Assembly (NCBI GenBank): GCA_965222105.1
Contig: CBDCTQ010000057.1
Span: 62,001-126,000, forward strand
Reading direction: 5' to 3'
Origin: CALGLS01 sp965222105
Lineage (GTDB): Bacteria > Bacteroidota > Bacteroidia > Chitinophagales > Saprospiraceae
Length of the DNA: 64,000 bases
Positions 1-9,722 of this stretch are shown here, one piece after another. The number at the start of each line of letters is the position of its first letter. The stretch's first letter is position 1. The notes under the pieces are model-generated. The model did not search any database and was not told the DNA's origin. It saw only the letters and a program-made list of their open reading frames with translations. The position numbers and the translations under genes were made by a program.

Positions 1-3000
1 AATGATCCAACCGGGGCTCAGGCAAACATAGCACGGACAGCTAGAACCACAGTTGGTTTGGCAGAGGGCTGCATCCGTTGTTGCCAGAGTAACCGACGAA
101 GATGTAGAAGCATTGTTGTCATCGTCTATTGTAGTAACCGAGAAAGTATAGGTCGTCCCGGCATCCAGATCCGGTACGGTCACGCTGTAATCCGTTCCCG
201 TCGGCGCAACCACAATGGGTGTAGCAGGAGGACCGGGTGTATAGGTTATTTCAAAATGTTGAATGTCCGAGTCAAAAGGCGCCGTCCAATGCAAGTCAAT
301 GCTGTTGCAGGTGGCATTGTCAGCATTGAGGTCAACTACCGGACCGGGAGGCACGGCGCTATCATCGTAAGGCGCGATGCTTCCGCAAAAATAAAATTCT
401 CCAATCCGGGCCTGGTTGTTGGCATCGGCGGTAATCCGCAAATATCGAACGGGTTCGTCAGCCGGCAATAAATTGTCGAGGATGATCCATTCATTAAAGG
501 CGGCGGTTGAATATTCGACCAGGTCTTGCCAGTCGTCATTGGGTGTTAGGGCATAGTCGATGTCGAGGATACCCACTGCAGATGCATCATAAAGTGCAAT
601 GGCGTTGAGATAATAATAATCCTGCAAATCGACACTCACCCACTCCGGGCCATTATCGAAGTCAACCCCCCATTCGGTAGCTGGATCGCCGGTGCTTCCG
701 CAAAAGGGATCAAAATTGGACTGCTCGTCGAACAACTCTATTGGGGGGTTGTTCGGGATATTGGCATCAAAAATCCAACTTGGATCGATGGGAACCGTAC
801 AGGTGTTCCCAAGTGTATTCGACAGCAACAAGCAGGGCTCAGATATGTATCCCTCCCCATTTTGGACAATCACTACAACGCTGTAGTCGGTGTCGCCTTC
901 CAGACCGGTCAACAGATATTCTCCGGTAGCGGCGTCGTAATTTTCTTCTTTCAATATGGCGGTACTAATATCGAAATCGGCCGGGTCATTCAGATGTCCT
1001 TCCTGATACCATATCTGCATGGTGGATGCTCCGGCAATAGGTGTCCAGTTAAGTTTGAGGGTGCCGCAGGTTTGTAACCCCACTTCCAGATCGTCAAAAC
1101 AGGAAACGACCGGTGGTGTAATCGTCGTACCCGTGCGAATAAAAACAGGCCGTTCGCTCACCGATATGGGAATCACCGTTCCGCTTACCAGCGAAATCTT
1201 TCCCACCGTCGATAATGCCTCCAGTTCGATAATGTTGGCAGCGTTGACACCTTCCAGGTCGAGGTTGTAGGTAAAAGGTGCTTTCCCACAACTGGTCGGA
1301 CTCCATACGGCGTAAACTATTTCACCGGGATTGTTTAAATCGGAAAAACGGTATACCCTGGGGCAGTCCTCGGCACACAACGTGTCCGCATTGTTACAAC
1401 CTGGCGACAAATCTGCCTCAAATTGCATCCCCTCCATCACATGGTTCAGTGTCGAAACATAGTACCAGGATTTTTTAGGCTTAAAATTATTGTATTCGCT
1501 TTCCAGCAAACCACTGCTTTGAAAGGTACCACAGGAAGAACCCGTACAGGCATCCCTGAATTCGAACAGATATGCCCGGTCAACTCCTGCTGCTGCCAAT
1601 TCGAGAAAAGAGCGGACGATCCACTGGCCCTGTACCTCCCGCTGGTCGTAGTCGCCGATGCCTTGTTCGGGCACCCGTTGATCGGAGACATCATCGGTGT
1701 CGTAACCAAATTCGGACAACCAAACTTCTTTTCCGGGAAGGTATTGGTCGCGGTAATTAACTACTGCTGTGAGCCGCTCTTTTATGTAATCCTCTTCCGG
1801 GCTGATGCCAATATCGTTCAAATTGGAATAGTGGTGAAAATTGAGCACATCGAACGGATACAATCCAAAGGCGGCATCCATAGTACGGTTGTGTTCAAAC
1901 CAATACCGCAACGAGTCGATGTACATCAGGTCGAGATTAGCCAACCCCGCCAACACGAATTTTACAGCTGGATCTGCGTTTTTGGCTCCGACCGTGCTGA
2001 TCATCCCACCTCCACCATCCGGATCGGATATGAGAGAGAGGGTTTGCATATGTCCGTCATAGTCCGCGCTGGTCATGGCGGCGTATTCGGCCGGTGTGTA
2101 ATAGGTGGATGGAAAACCGGGATACCACCACTTATTGGGCTCGTTCCAGTTTTCGATGTAAGTCAGATGCCCCAAACCCGTAAAGGGAAGCTCAGATGAA
2201 TGCAATTTTGGTACAATGATCTGATCGAGCCGGTTGGTTGTAAACACATTGTTACCATACCTTGCGGTAAAATGATACACCCAATCGGCGTGCGCTATAT
2301 ACGAAGCGGGATCGACCGGCGAATCTCCGGGATATACCGGTTTTTGTTCCAACTGAGCCAATAGGTTGGGCGAATCGGGCAATAGGGCCGGATTGACGAT
2401 GTGCGGTGTACTCAAAATCAGGCTGGTATTCAATATCAAATTGCCCGCCCCGATCTGGCTGTAATGATCGTCGAGGTGTTGATAGGTCTGAAATTGATAG
2501 GACGGATTAAATTTGTATTCGTTGTTGGGATATCCGGGAGAGGCAGCCCCTCCTTGCGTATAAGCGGGGAAACCTTCCGACAAGTTCCAGGGATAATAGT
2601 CACGTACCGCACCCACGGCACTGTATTTTTCTTCGGGGTCCTGCAACCGGGAGTTGACTCCCATAAACTCGTCAAACGGAACTGGCGGCAAAGGTGCCGG
2701 TTGGGCCAACACATTGATGAGGAATGTACAGGTCAGCGTACTGTTGCAATTGTCCGTGGCTTCAAAACCTATTACATGGCTTCCAACGGTGAAAAAACTG
2801 CCGCTTGGCAAACCCATGTTCTGTTGTACCGACAATCCGCCAGCCCCACAAACAGTAGTGGCCGTAGCATCCGAAAACGAAACATTGGCCCCTCCTGCCC
2901 CTGGCGTTTCATACACTGTGATCTGATCGGGACAATCCATGACAATGGTTTGTACATTTTCTTCGACGGTAATGGTAAAACTACAAGTGGCCAGGTCGCC

Positions 3001-6000
3001 ACAATCGTCGGTAGCCTCGTAAGAAATGGTATAAACGCCCGCTGTAAGTGTAGAACCATTGTTGGGCCCACCCGTTTGCGTAAGCACAGTGGCGCTGGCG
3101 GGGGTACAATCGAGTTCCATCAGGTAGTTTTTATATACCAGTGGGCTGACCAACTGCCATTCGCCGTTCCAGTTTTGAAAAACGCCATAATCGTTGTCGG
3201 GTGAGTTGGGGTAGGCTGCATCCATGTTGAGGTAACTGACGGGGTCGCCATTTTCCCAGCCCAGGGAGTCCTCTACGATGGCGTCATTGAGGCCAATGAA
3301 TACAATTTCGGAAATCTGGGATTCTATAAAATCGTTTTCCGCAACATCACCGATCACCGCCAGGTGCCCATCGTAGCTGTTGCAAATGGCAACGGCGTTG
3401 GCCCAGGTATCCAGATTATCCGATTCGAAGTATTCGTGATCGTTGTAGCTACCCAGGAAGATAAAACCAGTTGGCACGGTGCCGCAATGGGGATTGTCGA
3501 CGCCCCCCCCACAGCTGCTGGAAGCATCAGGCAACTCCCAATCGACCACTGTCTCCGTTTGTCCCGTAGCCATGATGATAACCGTATCCGACGGGCAGGT
3601 TAAATTGACCGTTGGTTGTGCTTGCACTACCTCAACAACAAAACTACAAGTTTCGGTAACCCCACAAAGATCAGTAAGCTCATACGCTACGGTCGACGTA
3701 CCCAGCGGAAAATTACTTCCATTGGCCAATCCCGATATTTGGGTAGCCGTTACCGTTCCACCCAGATAGCAGTTGGAACTACCGGTGGGAACAGACCAGG
3801 TGACCGGCTGCTCGGTTTGCCCTATTGGAGCATACACCAGGGTATCAGAAGGGCAATATGTTACGGTAACTGTGGCAGGAGTAGCATTGACGTATACATA
3901 AAATTCGCAACTATCTACAGAACAGTCGTCCACCGCTTCATACTCGATCAGTGTTTGTCCAATAGGGAAACTACCACCATTCGGCGGTCCGGTGGTCTGC
4001 GTAATAGTGATGTTATTGTTTGGACAATCGGTTGTAGCCGTCGGCTCTGTCCAACTGACCAGAATCGTATTAGCTCCCGGTAAGGCGTCCACAACAATAT
4101 CATTCGGACAAGTGATTTCCAACCCTTGCAGTGGCATATAATTTACCGAAAGGACATTGGAAGGGGTGTTTCCGGTATTGTTATTATCAAACGCGGCATC
4201 CGCGGGCAGGAAAACCGTTACAGCTCCAGCTGCTCCGGGGTTGACTTCCAGCGTGTACAAACTACCCGACCCGGACAGATTGGTGGCCGTACCGTTTGTG
4301 ATTTGAAAATCGGAGGCTGTCAAGCCGGTTACATCTTCTGTAAATTGAACCGTTACGTCGAAAGGGCCATCTGCATCCGGCGCGTTGGTACTCAATGTGA
4401 CATCTGGTGGAGAGTTGTTGTCGGTAACTGTGATAACTACCTGGTCGGTGACCGAAGTAAAGCGATTGTCCGAGGCCAAATCCTGGTAATCGTAGGCGGT
4501 AAAACGCACCACATAAGTACCGGCCGCCGAAAAAGTGGCGGTGGTTTGGTAGGCATCGGCCGGAGAAAAGGTAATGGAACCCGGGCCGCTGATCATCACC
4601 CATTCCAGGGGCCAGGCAGGATCGGGAATATCATCGTATTCGACGGTAGCCGTTAAATCGGCTTGCCCCGACAAGTCAACTACCATATCGGGCCCGGCAT
4701 CCACATGGTATCCGGTAGTGGTATCGGGCCAGGGCCAGGGCGGATCGGCAGTGGAGGGATAATGGTTGCGGAAAAAAGCATAGCGGTCATTCCAATAAGG
4801 AGCAGGTGTATTGTGATCCAAATCAATGGAGTGGGTCAGAATTTTGGGGCCCGACAATTGATTATAAGCGGCCATCACGGTAGCGGCCGGACAGATCAGA
4901 TCTTCATAGCTGACAAATGCCCAGGTCGGGCCGGTGTATCGGGAGGCAGCATGCATGGCATCGTAATAGGCCACGCCGGCAATGGTGGCGTCTTCGTGCT
5001 CCTGCGACCCGTCCGTATTTCGGGAATTGAATATGTAGTATGGAAATCCACTGGCCCGGTCGTATTTCAGGCCGGGGTGCTGGCTGAGCGCCGCCACGCT
5101 GTTCAACAATAAGTTTACACGGTTATCGATTCCAGCCACCAGGTAGGCTAATCCCCCACCCTGGCTCACGCCCATGACGCCCATTTCGGTGCCATTGAAA
5201 TCGCTTCGGCTAAAAATGTAGTCAATGGCGCGGATGCCGCCCAGCACGCCGTATTTGTAGTAGTTGGAATCAGGGACAGTGGGCTCATCAGGGGTGTAGG
5301 CATTCGGATCTTCGACATCCGGTTCGGTGTTGTGGATGGAAATGCTGATCGACAAAACACCTGCCCGCTCGGCGTTGATATTGCCGGGGGTGCATACATT
5401 GGCTCCTCCACCATATGGCGGCAAGGTGAGGATGGCCGGAAAGGGGCCGTCATCGATGGGGATAGATAGATAGCCATAAACCCTGCGGTTGTCGACCTGG
5501 CCTAGGTTGATGCGACAGGTGATCTCATATTCGCCGGTGTCGCAATCTGTAAGTTGGGCATCGACAGGCACGGTGGCCAGTTCCGCAATTTGGGTTGCCC
5601 AAAAAGCATCGAAATCCGAAGGCTCGGGTTCCAGCGGCTGAATCGACTCAAAATCGGCAGCAGCTCCGGCCACTTCATAAATGCCATTGAGGTTGACTTC
5701 GCACAATACCACTCCTGGTTCGGTAAACTCATGGCCAACGGCTATCTGTGTATTAGGCGGTACGGTTACTGTTCCAGAGGCAATGACAGTGCTTTGGTGG
5801 TCGTGAATGAGGTTGTAGGTTGCCGTTCCGCCAAGAGGTGAGGAAATTAAAAAATAAACGGAATCTCCAACAGCATAAGTTGCGTCGGAGGAGTCGGGCA
5901 CGATCATCACCTGTGCAGGAAGGAAAGTGGTACTCAAGGTTAAACATAGTATAACGAACAAACGAAGTCCGTTCCCGCCTAAACAGGTATTCAGACAATA

Positions 6001-6012
6001 AAAGGGGGGCAT
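1..6012 (-). CDS. Secreted multidomain acetyl-xylan-esterase / C-type lectin / glycoside hydrolase (3' end outside window)
   Basis: I translated this frame by hand; it is open from ATG 6012 to the left edge (2004 codons, no stop), so the protein is C-terminally incomplete. A signal peptide ends near residue 35 (PAQ). Residues ~120-430 resemble the AXE1/cephalosporin-C deacetylase fold, with nucleophile Ser283 in GVSQGG and likely partners Asp371 and His400. A PKD-like domain, a Big/Bap-like domain and HYR-type repeats follow. A C-type-lectin-like domain lies at ~843-965. Residues ~1107-1627 look like a clan GH-A hydrolase: acid/base Glu1291 in NWNEP and nucleophile Glu1434 in WLSEFGYD, 143 residues apart. 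Fibronectin III, discoidin-like and another fibronectin III segment complete the visible part. The probable role is extracellular hemicellulose deacetylation plus hydrolysis. The missing end probably carries a T9SS tag, but that is inference. Confidence 0.85.
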   Translation of the reverse strand, partial: MPPFYCLNTCLGGNGLRLFVILCLTLSTTFLPAQVMIVPDSSDATYAVGDSVYFLISSPLGGTATYNLIHDHQSTVIASGTVTVPPNTQIAVGHEFTEPGVVLCEVNLNGIYEVAGAAADFESIQPLEPEPSDFDAFWATQIAELATVPVDAQLTDCDTGEYEITCRINLGQVDNRRVYGYLSIPIDDGPFPAILTLPPYGGGANVCTPGNINAERAGVLSISISIHNTEPDVEDPNAYTPDEPTVPDSNYYKYGVLGGIRAIDYIFSRSDFNGTEMGVMGVSQGGGLAYLVAGIDNRVNLLLNSVAALSQHPGLKYDRASGFPYYIFNSRNTDGSQEHEDATIAGVAYYDAMHAASRYTGPTWAFVSYEDLICPAATVMAAYNQLSGPKILTHSIDLDHNTPAPYWNDRYAFFRNHYPSTADPPWPWPDTTTGYHVDAGPDMVVDLSGQADLTATVEYDDIPDPAWPLEWVMISGPGSITFSPADAYQTTATFSAAGTYVVRFTAYDYQDLASDNRFTSVTDQVVITVTDNNSPPDVTLSTNAPDADGPFDVTVQFTEDVTGLTASDFQITNGTATNLSGSGSLYTLEVNPGAAGAVTVFLPADAAFDNNNTGNTPSNVLSVNYMPLQGLEITCPNDIVVDALPGANTILVSWTEPTATTDCPNNNITITQTTGPPNGGSFPIGQTLIEYEAVDDCSVDSCEFYVYVNATPATVTVTYCPSDTLVYAPIGQTEQPVTWSVPTGSSNCYLGGTVTATQISGLANGSNFPLGTSTVAYELTDLCGVTETCSFVVEVVQAQPTVNLTCPSDTVIIMATGQTETVVDWELPDASSSCGGGVDNPHCGTVPTGFIFLGSYNDHEYFESDNLDTWANAVAICNSYDGHLAVIGDVAENDFIESQISEIVFIGLNDAIVEDSLGWENGDPVSYLNMDAAYPNSPDNDYGVFQNWNGEWQLVSPLVYKNYLMELDCTPASATVLTQTGGPNNGSTLTAGVYTISYEATDDCGDLATCSFTITVEENVQTIVMDCPDQITVYETPGAGGANVSFSDATATTVCGAGGLSVQQNMGLPSGSFFTVGSHVIGFEATDNCNSTLTCTFLINVLAQPAPLPPVPFDEFMGVNSRLQDPEEKYSAVGAVRDYYPWNLSEGFPAYTQGGAASPGYPNNEYKFNPSYQFQTYQHLDDHYSQIGAGNLILNTSLILSTPHIVNPALLPDSPNLLAQLEQKPVYPGDSPVDPASYIAHADWVYHFTARYGNNVFTTNRLDQIIVPKLHSSELPFTGLGHLTYIENWNEPNKWWYPGFPSTYYTPAEYAAMTSADYDGHMQTLSLISDPDGGGGMISTVGAKNADPAVKFVLAGLANLDLMYIDSLRYWFEHNRTMDAAFGLYPFDVLNFHHYSNLNDIGISPEEDYIKERLTAVVNYRDQYLPGKEVWLSEFGYDTDDVSDQRVPEQGIGDYDQREVQGQWIVRSFLELAAAGVDRAYLFEFRDACTGSSCGTFQSSGLLESEYNNFKPKKSWYYVSTLNHVMEGMQFEADLSPGCNNADTLCAEDCPRVYRFSDLNNPGEIVYAVWSPTSCGKAPFTYNLDLEGVNAANIIELEALSTVGKISLVSGTVIPISVSERPVFIRTGTTITPPVVSCFDDLEVGLQTCGTLKLNWTPIAGASTMQIWYQEGHLNDPADFDISTAILKEENYDAATGEYLLTGLEGDTDYSVVVIVQNGEGYISEPCLLLSNTLGNTCTVPIDPSWIFDANIPNNPPIELFDEQSNFDPFCGSTGDPATEWGVDFDNGPEWVSVDLQDYYYLNAIALYDASAVGILDIDYALTPNDDWQDLVEYSTAAFNEWIILDNLLPADEPVRYLRITADANNQARIGEFYFCGSIAPYDDSAVPPGPVVDLNADNATCNSIDLHWTAPFDSDIQHFEITYTPGPPATPIVVAPTGTDYSVTVPDLDAGTTYTFSVTTIDDDNNASTSSSVTLATTDAALCQTNCGSSCPCYVCLSPGWII

Positions 6013-6053
6013 AGTGCGTGCAAGTTTTGGTTAGCAGGTAATTTTCAATGGAG

Positions 6054-6074
6054 GATTTTCCGAAAGGGAAAATC
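6054..6074 (-). promoter_or_regulatory. 5'-leader hairpin of the esterase/hydrolase gene
   Basis: A perfect 8-bp inverted repeat (6054-6061 with 6067-6074, loop 5) lies about 40 bp upstream of ATG 6012. Further upstream on the same strand there is only a weak promoter match (TTTG, 19-nt spacer, AATATTTG). A role in the leader RNA is inference. Confidence 0.3.
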
Positions 6075-6276
6075 TACAAGTCAGGTGTTGTTGTGTACAG
6101 TAAAGAAAGGTGAGGGTCTGTCAAATATTGCATTACTTTATTTGGGGACAAAGGAGCAATCCCTTTCCTTTTGTCAAGGTGCTAAATAGACAGGGGTTGA
6201 GTTGGATAGGCTATTTGATAAGTAACAAATGACAAAGATAGCCAAATTTTGCTTAAAGCAAAGGCCAAAAAGTAAA

Positions 6277-6387
6277 GCTCAAAAAATAAATTGTCTTTTT
6301 GGTGTCTTTGAAAAAATCACAAATCGCTCATTATCAATCGCTTATTTGTAATTTTCATCAAAGACAACGACAATTTATTTTTCGAGC
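6277..6387. repeat. Long imperfect inverted repeat (~45-bp arms)
   Basis: In the 526-bp gap 6013-6538, the outer arms 6277-6295 and 6369-6387 match at 18 of 19 positions. The inner parts remain similar up to a short loop around 6325-6341. No coding signal is seen in the gap. It could be a MITE remnant, or part of the 3' region of the minus-strand gene that ends at 6539. Confidence 0.6.
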
Positions 6388-6396
6388 GAGCCAAAG

Positions 6397-6435
6397 CGAA
6401 AACTTTCCGGATTAGTTAAGTCTGGAAAGTTTTCG
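6397..6435 (-). terminator. Hairpin downstream of the T9SS-tagged dehydrogenase gene
   Basis: A perfect 12-bp inverted repeat (CGAAAACTTTCC at 6397-6408, complement at 6424-6435) with a 15-nt loop lies about 100 bp past the stop at 6539. There is no clean T tract on the minus strand, so calling it a terminator is tentative. Confidence 0.4.
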
Positions 6436-6538
6436 TTCTTCCTCTTGGAAAATGTGAGGGTATCAATCGGGGTATTGCTATGCGGTTCCAATGAGTGCAT
6501 CGATACGCACTGCTGCCAATACGAATATCGCTGTATCC

Positions 6539-8004
6539 TTACAATCCGGCAACCACGAATGATCGCACCATCGGTTTTTTACCTTCTATCCTGACCACCG
6601 CCGTATACCACCCATTTTTGAAACCGGAAAGATCGAATTTCAAAGGGGTAGCCGACAATGCTGCCACCGAGCGCTCCAACATGGGTTGCCCCAAACTGTT
6701 GTACAGGGTTATATCGGCGGGTTGACCACGATAGGCCCTCAGCGCAATATATAATTCCTCTTCCGTTGGATTAGGAAATAGGACAAAACCGGTTACATCC
6801 AGATCAAAAAGTATGGCCTGCTCATTGGAATACCGGTGCGAACCATCCAAATGTCCTTGCCGAATGCGGTAATGCTGCAACCCTGTAATGGGGTCTTCGT
6901 GCCGGTACACATGGGCCTCTTCTTCCTCCACTGCCAGAGCTGGAATCAACGTCAACTCCGTATAGAGAATTCCGTCGACAGAATGTTCCACCACGAAATG
7001 ATCGTTTTTATACCCCGTGTTGGAAACCCAATTGAGGTTGACGGTCCTCCCATCTTTGGCGGCATTGAAAAACAGCCAACCGGATTCCTGACCAGCAACC
7101 GGAGATCCCGAGCCAATTGGAATGTCTTCCAGCGTATTACAAAGGTGTTGCCAACTTTCCGTATAGGTATCTACACTCAAGTGGTAGGTACCATTCGATA
7201 ATCCACTAATTGTCAAAGGATTAGGACAGTTATCCACACATTGATATTCAGTGGCCCAGGAGGGTGTAAACAATTTCAAGATGATGTGCGGATCGGTCAA
7301 TCCCATGATGGTAACGCTGGTCGGAGTGGCCGTATAACTCAGTCCACAGTTGAGTGGTATTCCATTGGAATTGGTGCCCTGACAAGTGCATCCATCGGCT
7401 TGGATAACGTCGTTGGTCGTATTGGGATCGCCATCGTCGCAAGTGGTGCCCGGCGTGGTGGGCAGGGTGGGATCATTGTCGTCGCAATCGTCGGCAAGGC
7501 AGAAACCATCGCCATCATTATCGGTACAGCCCAGACAGGTACAGCCATCGGCTTGGATGACGTCGTTGGTTGTATTGGGATCGCCATCGTCACAAGCAGT
7601 ACCTGGTGTGGTGGGCAAGGTGGGATCATTATCGTCGCAGTCGACTCCTTCACAAACGCCGTCATTATCGTTGTCGGTACAGGGGGTACCGGACACCTGG
7701 ACGTATTCTACCACTTCGCAGATCAGGCTCCAGGAAGCTGTATATAATCTTACTTTTACGTAGTAGGTACCATCGGCCAGGTTGCTGACGGTTTCGGAGG
7801 GACTGTTGCAATTGCCGGAACAGTTAAGAACGGTAGCCCAGGAAGGATCGAATATTTGGACCTGGGTGATGGGCGTGGTGAGCCCCGAAACGGTAATGCT
7901 TCCCGAACTGGTGGTGATGGCCACATTGTCGCAATCGCCGTTGGGAGGAGTTCCCTGACAGGTACAGCCGTCGGCCTGAATGACATCGTTGGTTGTATTG
8001 GGGG
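6539..8004 (-). pseudogene. C-terminal piece of the frameshifted secreted dehydrogenase: Ca-binding repeats and T9SS type A tag
   Basis: This frame continues the protein after a frameshift in the G5 run at 8000-8004, where parallel repeat copies have one base fewer. It holds two Cys/Asp-rich metal-binding repeats (CTDNDGDG...DCDDNDP...CDDGDPNTTND), interleaved with a domain containing VQIFDPSWATVLNC. A T9SS type A sorting domain closes it (FVLFPNPTEEELYI ... GWYTAVVRIEGKK). The Asp-rich units resemble thrombospondin type-3/PF11617-type Ca-binding motifs. An in-frame ATG exists at 8230, but it belongs to a shadow reading of the repeats and is unlikely to be a real start. With the frameshift corrected, this is the tail of the protein that begins at 11208. 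Confidence 0.75.
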
Positions 8005-9722
8005 TCGCCGTCATTACAAGAAGTACCAGGGGTGGTGGGCAGGGAGGGATCATTGTCGTCGCAATCGTCGAATTGACAAACCCCGTCACCATCATTGTCA
8101 GTACAACCCAGGCAGGTGCAGCCATCGGCCTGAATGACATCGTTAGGTGTATTAGGGTCGCCGTCATCGCAAGGGGTTCCTGGCGTGGTGGGCAAGGTGG
8201 GATCATTGTCGTCGCAGTCATCTTCTTCACAAATGCCGTCGTTGTCGTTATCGGTACAAGGAGTGCCAGCCACCAGGACGTATTCTACCACTTCGCAGAT
8301 CAGGCCCCAAGAGGCGTCGTACAATCTTACTTTTACATAGTAGGTACCGTCGGCCAGGTTACTGACGGTTTCAGAGGGGTTGTTACAGTTGCCCGAACAG
8401 TTGAGTACGAAAGCCCAGAAAGGATCGAATATTTGCACCTGGGTGATGGGCGTCACCAGACCGTCTACTGTGATCTGCCCGGGGCCGGTGGTGATGGACA
8501 CACCGGAACAGTCGTTGATCACGGGTGTACCCTGACAGGTGCAGCCATCGGCTTGAATGACGTCGTTTTCGGTATTCGGATTGCCATCGTCACAAGGGGT
8601 ACCTGGGGTCGTTGGAATGGAGGGATCGTTGTCGTCGCAGTCATCGGCCTGGCAAACGCCATCGCCATCGTTGTCGGTACAACCCGGCCCTACGTTAAAG
8701 CTGCGATCTACAGTGGCAGCCGGATAAAAATTCAGATCACCCGATTGGTAAGCCCGAATGGTTACGGTGCCGGTCGCTCCGGTCAGGGTGACCGTATTGC
8801 CATTAACGGTCGCGGGTCCGGACAGTACGGCGTAGGTAACCGACAAGCCCGAACTGGCTGTGGCATTTAGTGTAAACGGCGGATCGGAAGTTTGTTTGTC
8901 CGGTATGGCCGGAAAGTTGATGGTCTGGCTGGCAATAGAACGCGGATGCACCATAAAGCTCTGTTCAACGGGGGTGGCGGGTTGGTAGGTGGCATCGCCG
9001 TGCTGGGCTGCCCGGATGGTGACCATTCCTGGATCGCCGGTGAGGGTCACCTCATTATTCATCAGCAGTGCCGGCCCCTCTATGACATAGGTAAACACCG
9101 TCAACCCGGAGCTGGCAGTGGGGTTGATCGTAAAAGGTGCATCGGATACCAACTTGTCGGGAATGGCTGCGAAACTAATGGTCTGCTGGGTACCCGTACA
9201 GTTGGGATAGATGTTTTTGATAAAAATATCGCTCAGACCTTGCGGATCTGTCACCCTCAGTTGAATACGATACCAATAAGTGGCGTCGTCACAACCGATG
9301 GGGCTGAGCACGGTCGACGTGCTTGCATTGTTATCCGTGGCCTCCTGATGATCGTGATCGTTGTGCATCAGGAAGGTGGTCCATTCGTAAGTCAATTGCG
9401 AATTGGTGGACTCTGCATCCGACACGGTAGCGGATAGCGAAAGGGTAGCTCCTGTTACCGGATCGAAGGTGTTGGTGTTGTCGACGCTGGTCGATTGAAT
9501 ATTCGGAGGAGTATTGTTGGCAGCTACCTGGAGGGTAGTCTGATCGGTTCCTCCGTTGCCGTCGTCGATGGTTAGGGTGACGATGTATCCTATCGGGTTC
9601 GAGTTGGAAGGGGAATAAGTGTGGAGTGGATTGACAGCAGTGCTCGTATTGCCGTCGCCAAAATTCCAGAAAAAGCTGAGGGGGTCATTGTCGGGATCGC
9701 CCGATTCGTTGCCACTAAATTG
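7824..9722 (-). pseudogene. Middle piece of the frameshifted secreted dehydrogenase: PKD, MBG-like and Ca-binding repeats
   Basis: The frame opens just after an in-frame TAA at 9723-9725. It begins with the body of a PKD domain (SGNESGDPDNDPLSFFWNFG), directly continuing the sugar-dehydrogenase frame that stops at 9715. Two MBG-type repeats follow (FPAIPDKQTSDPPFTL), then three Cys/Asp-rich repeats beginning CTDND. Near 8002 the reading goes out of frame: the repeat text becomes nonsense and stops at 7824. No start codon with a signal peptide is present, so this is not an independent gene. It is the central part of one ~1550-residue protein encoded by 6539-11208. Confidence 0.75.

Noticed and set aside
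1423..2199. 258-codon plus-strand ORF
   Set aside because: It lies antisense to the glycoside hydrolase module, which has clear catalytic motifs on the minus strand.
7980..8870. 296-codon plus-strand ORF
   Set aside because: Shadow of the Asp/Cys-rich repeats on the opposite strand; composition is repetitive and lacks domain features.
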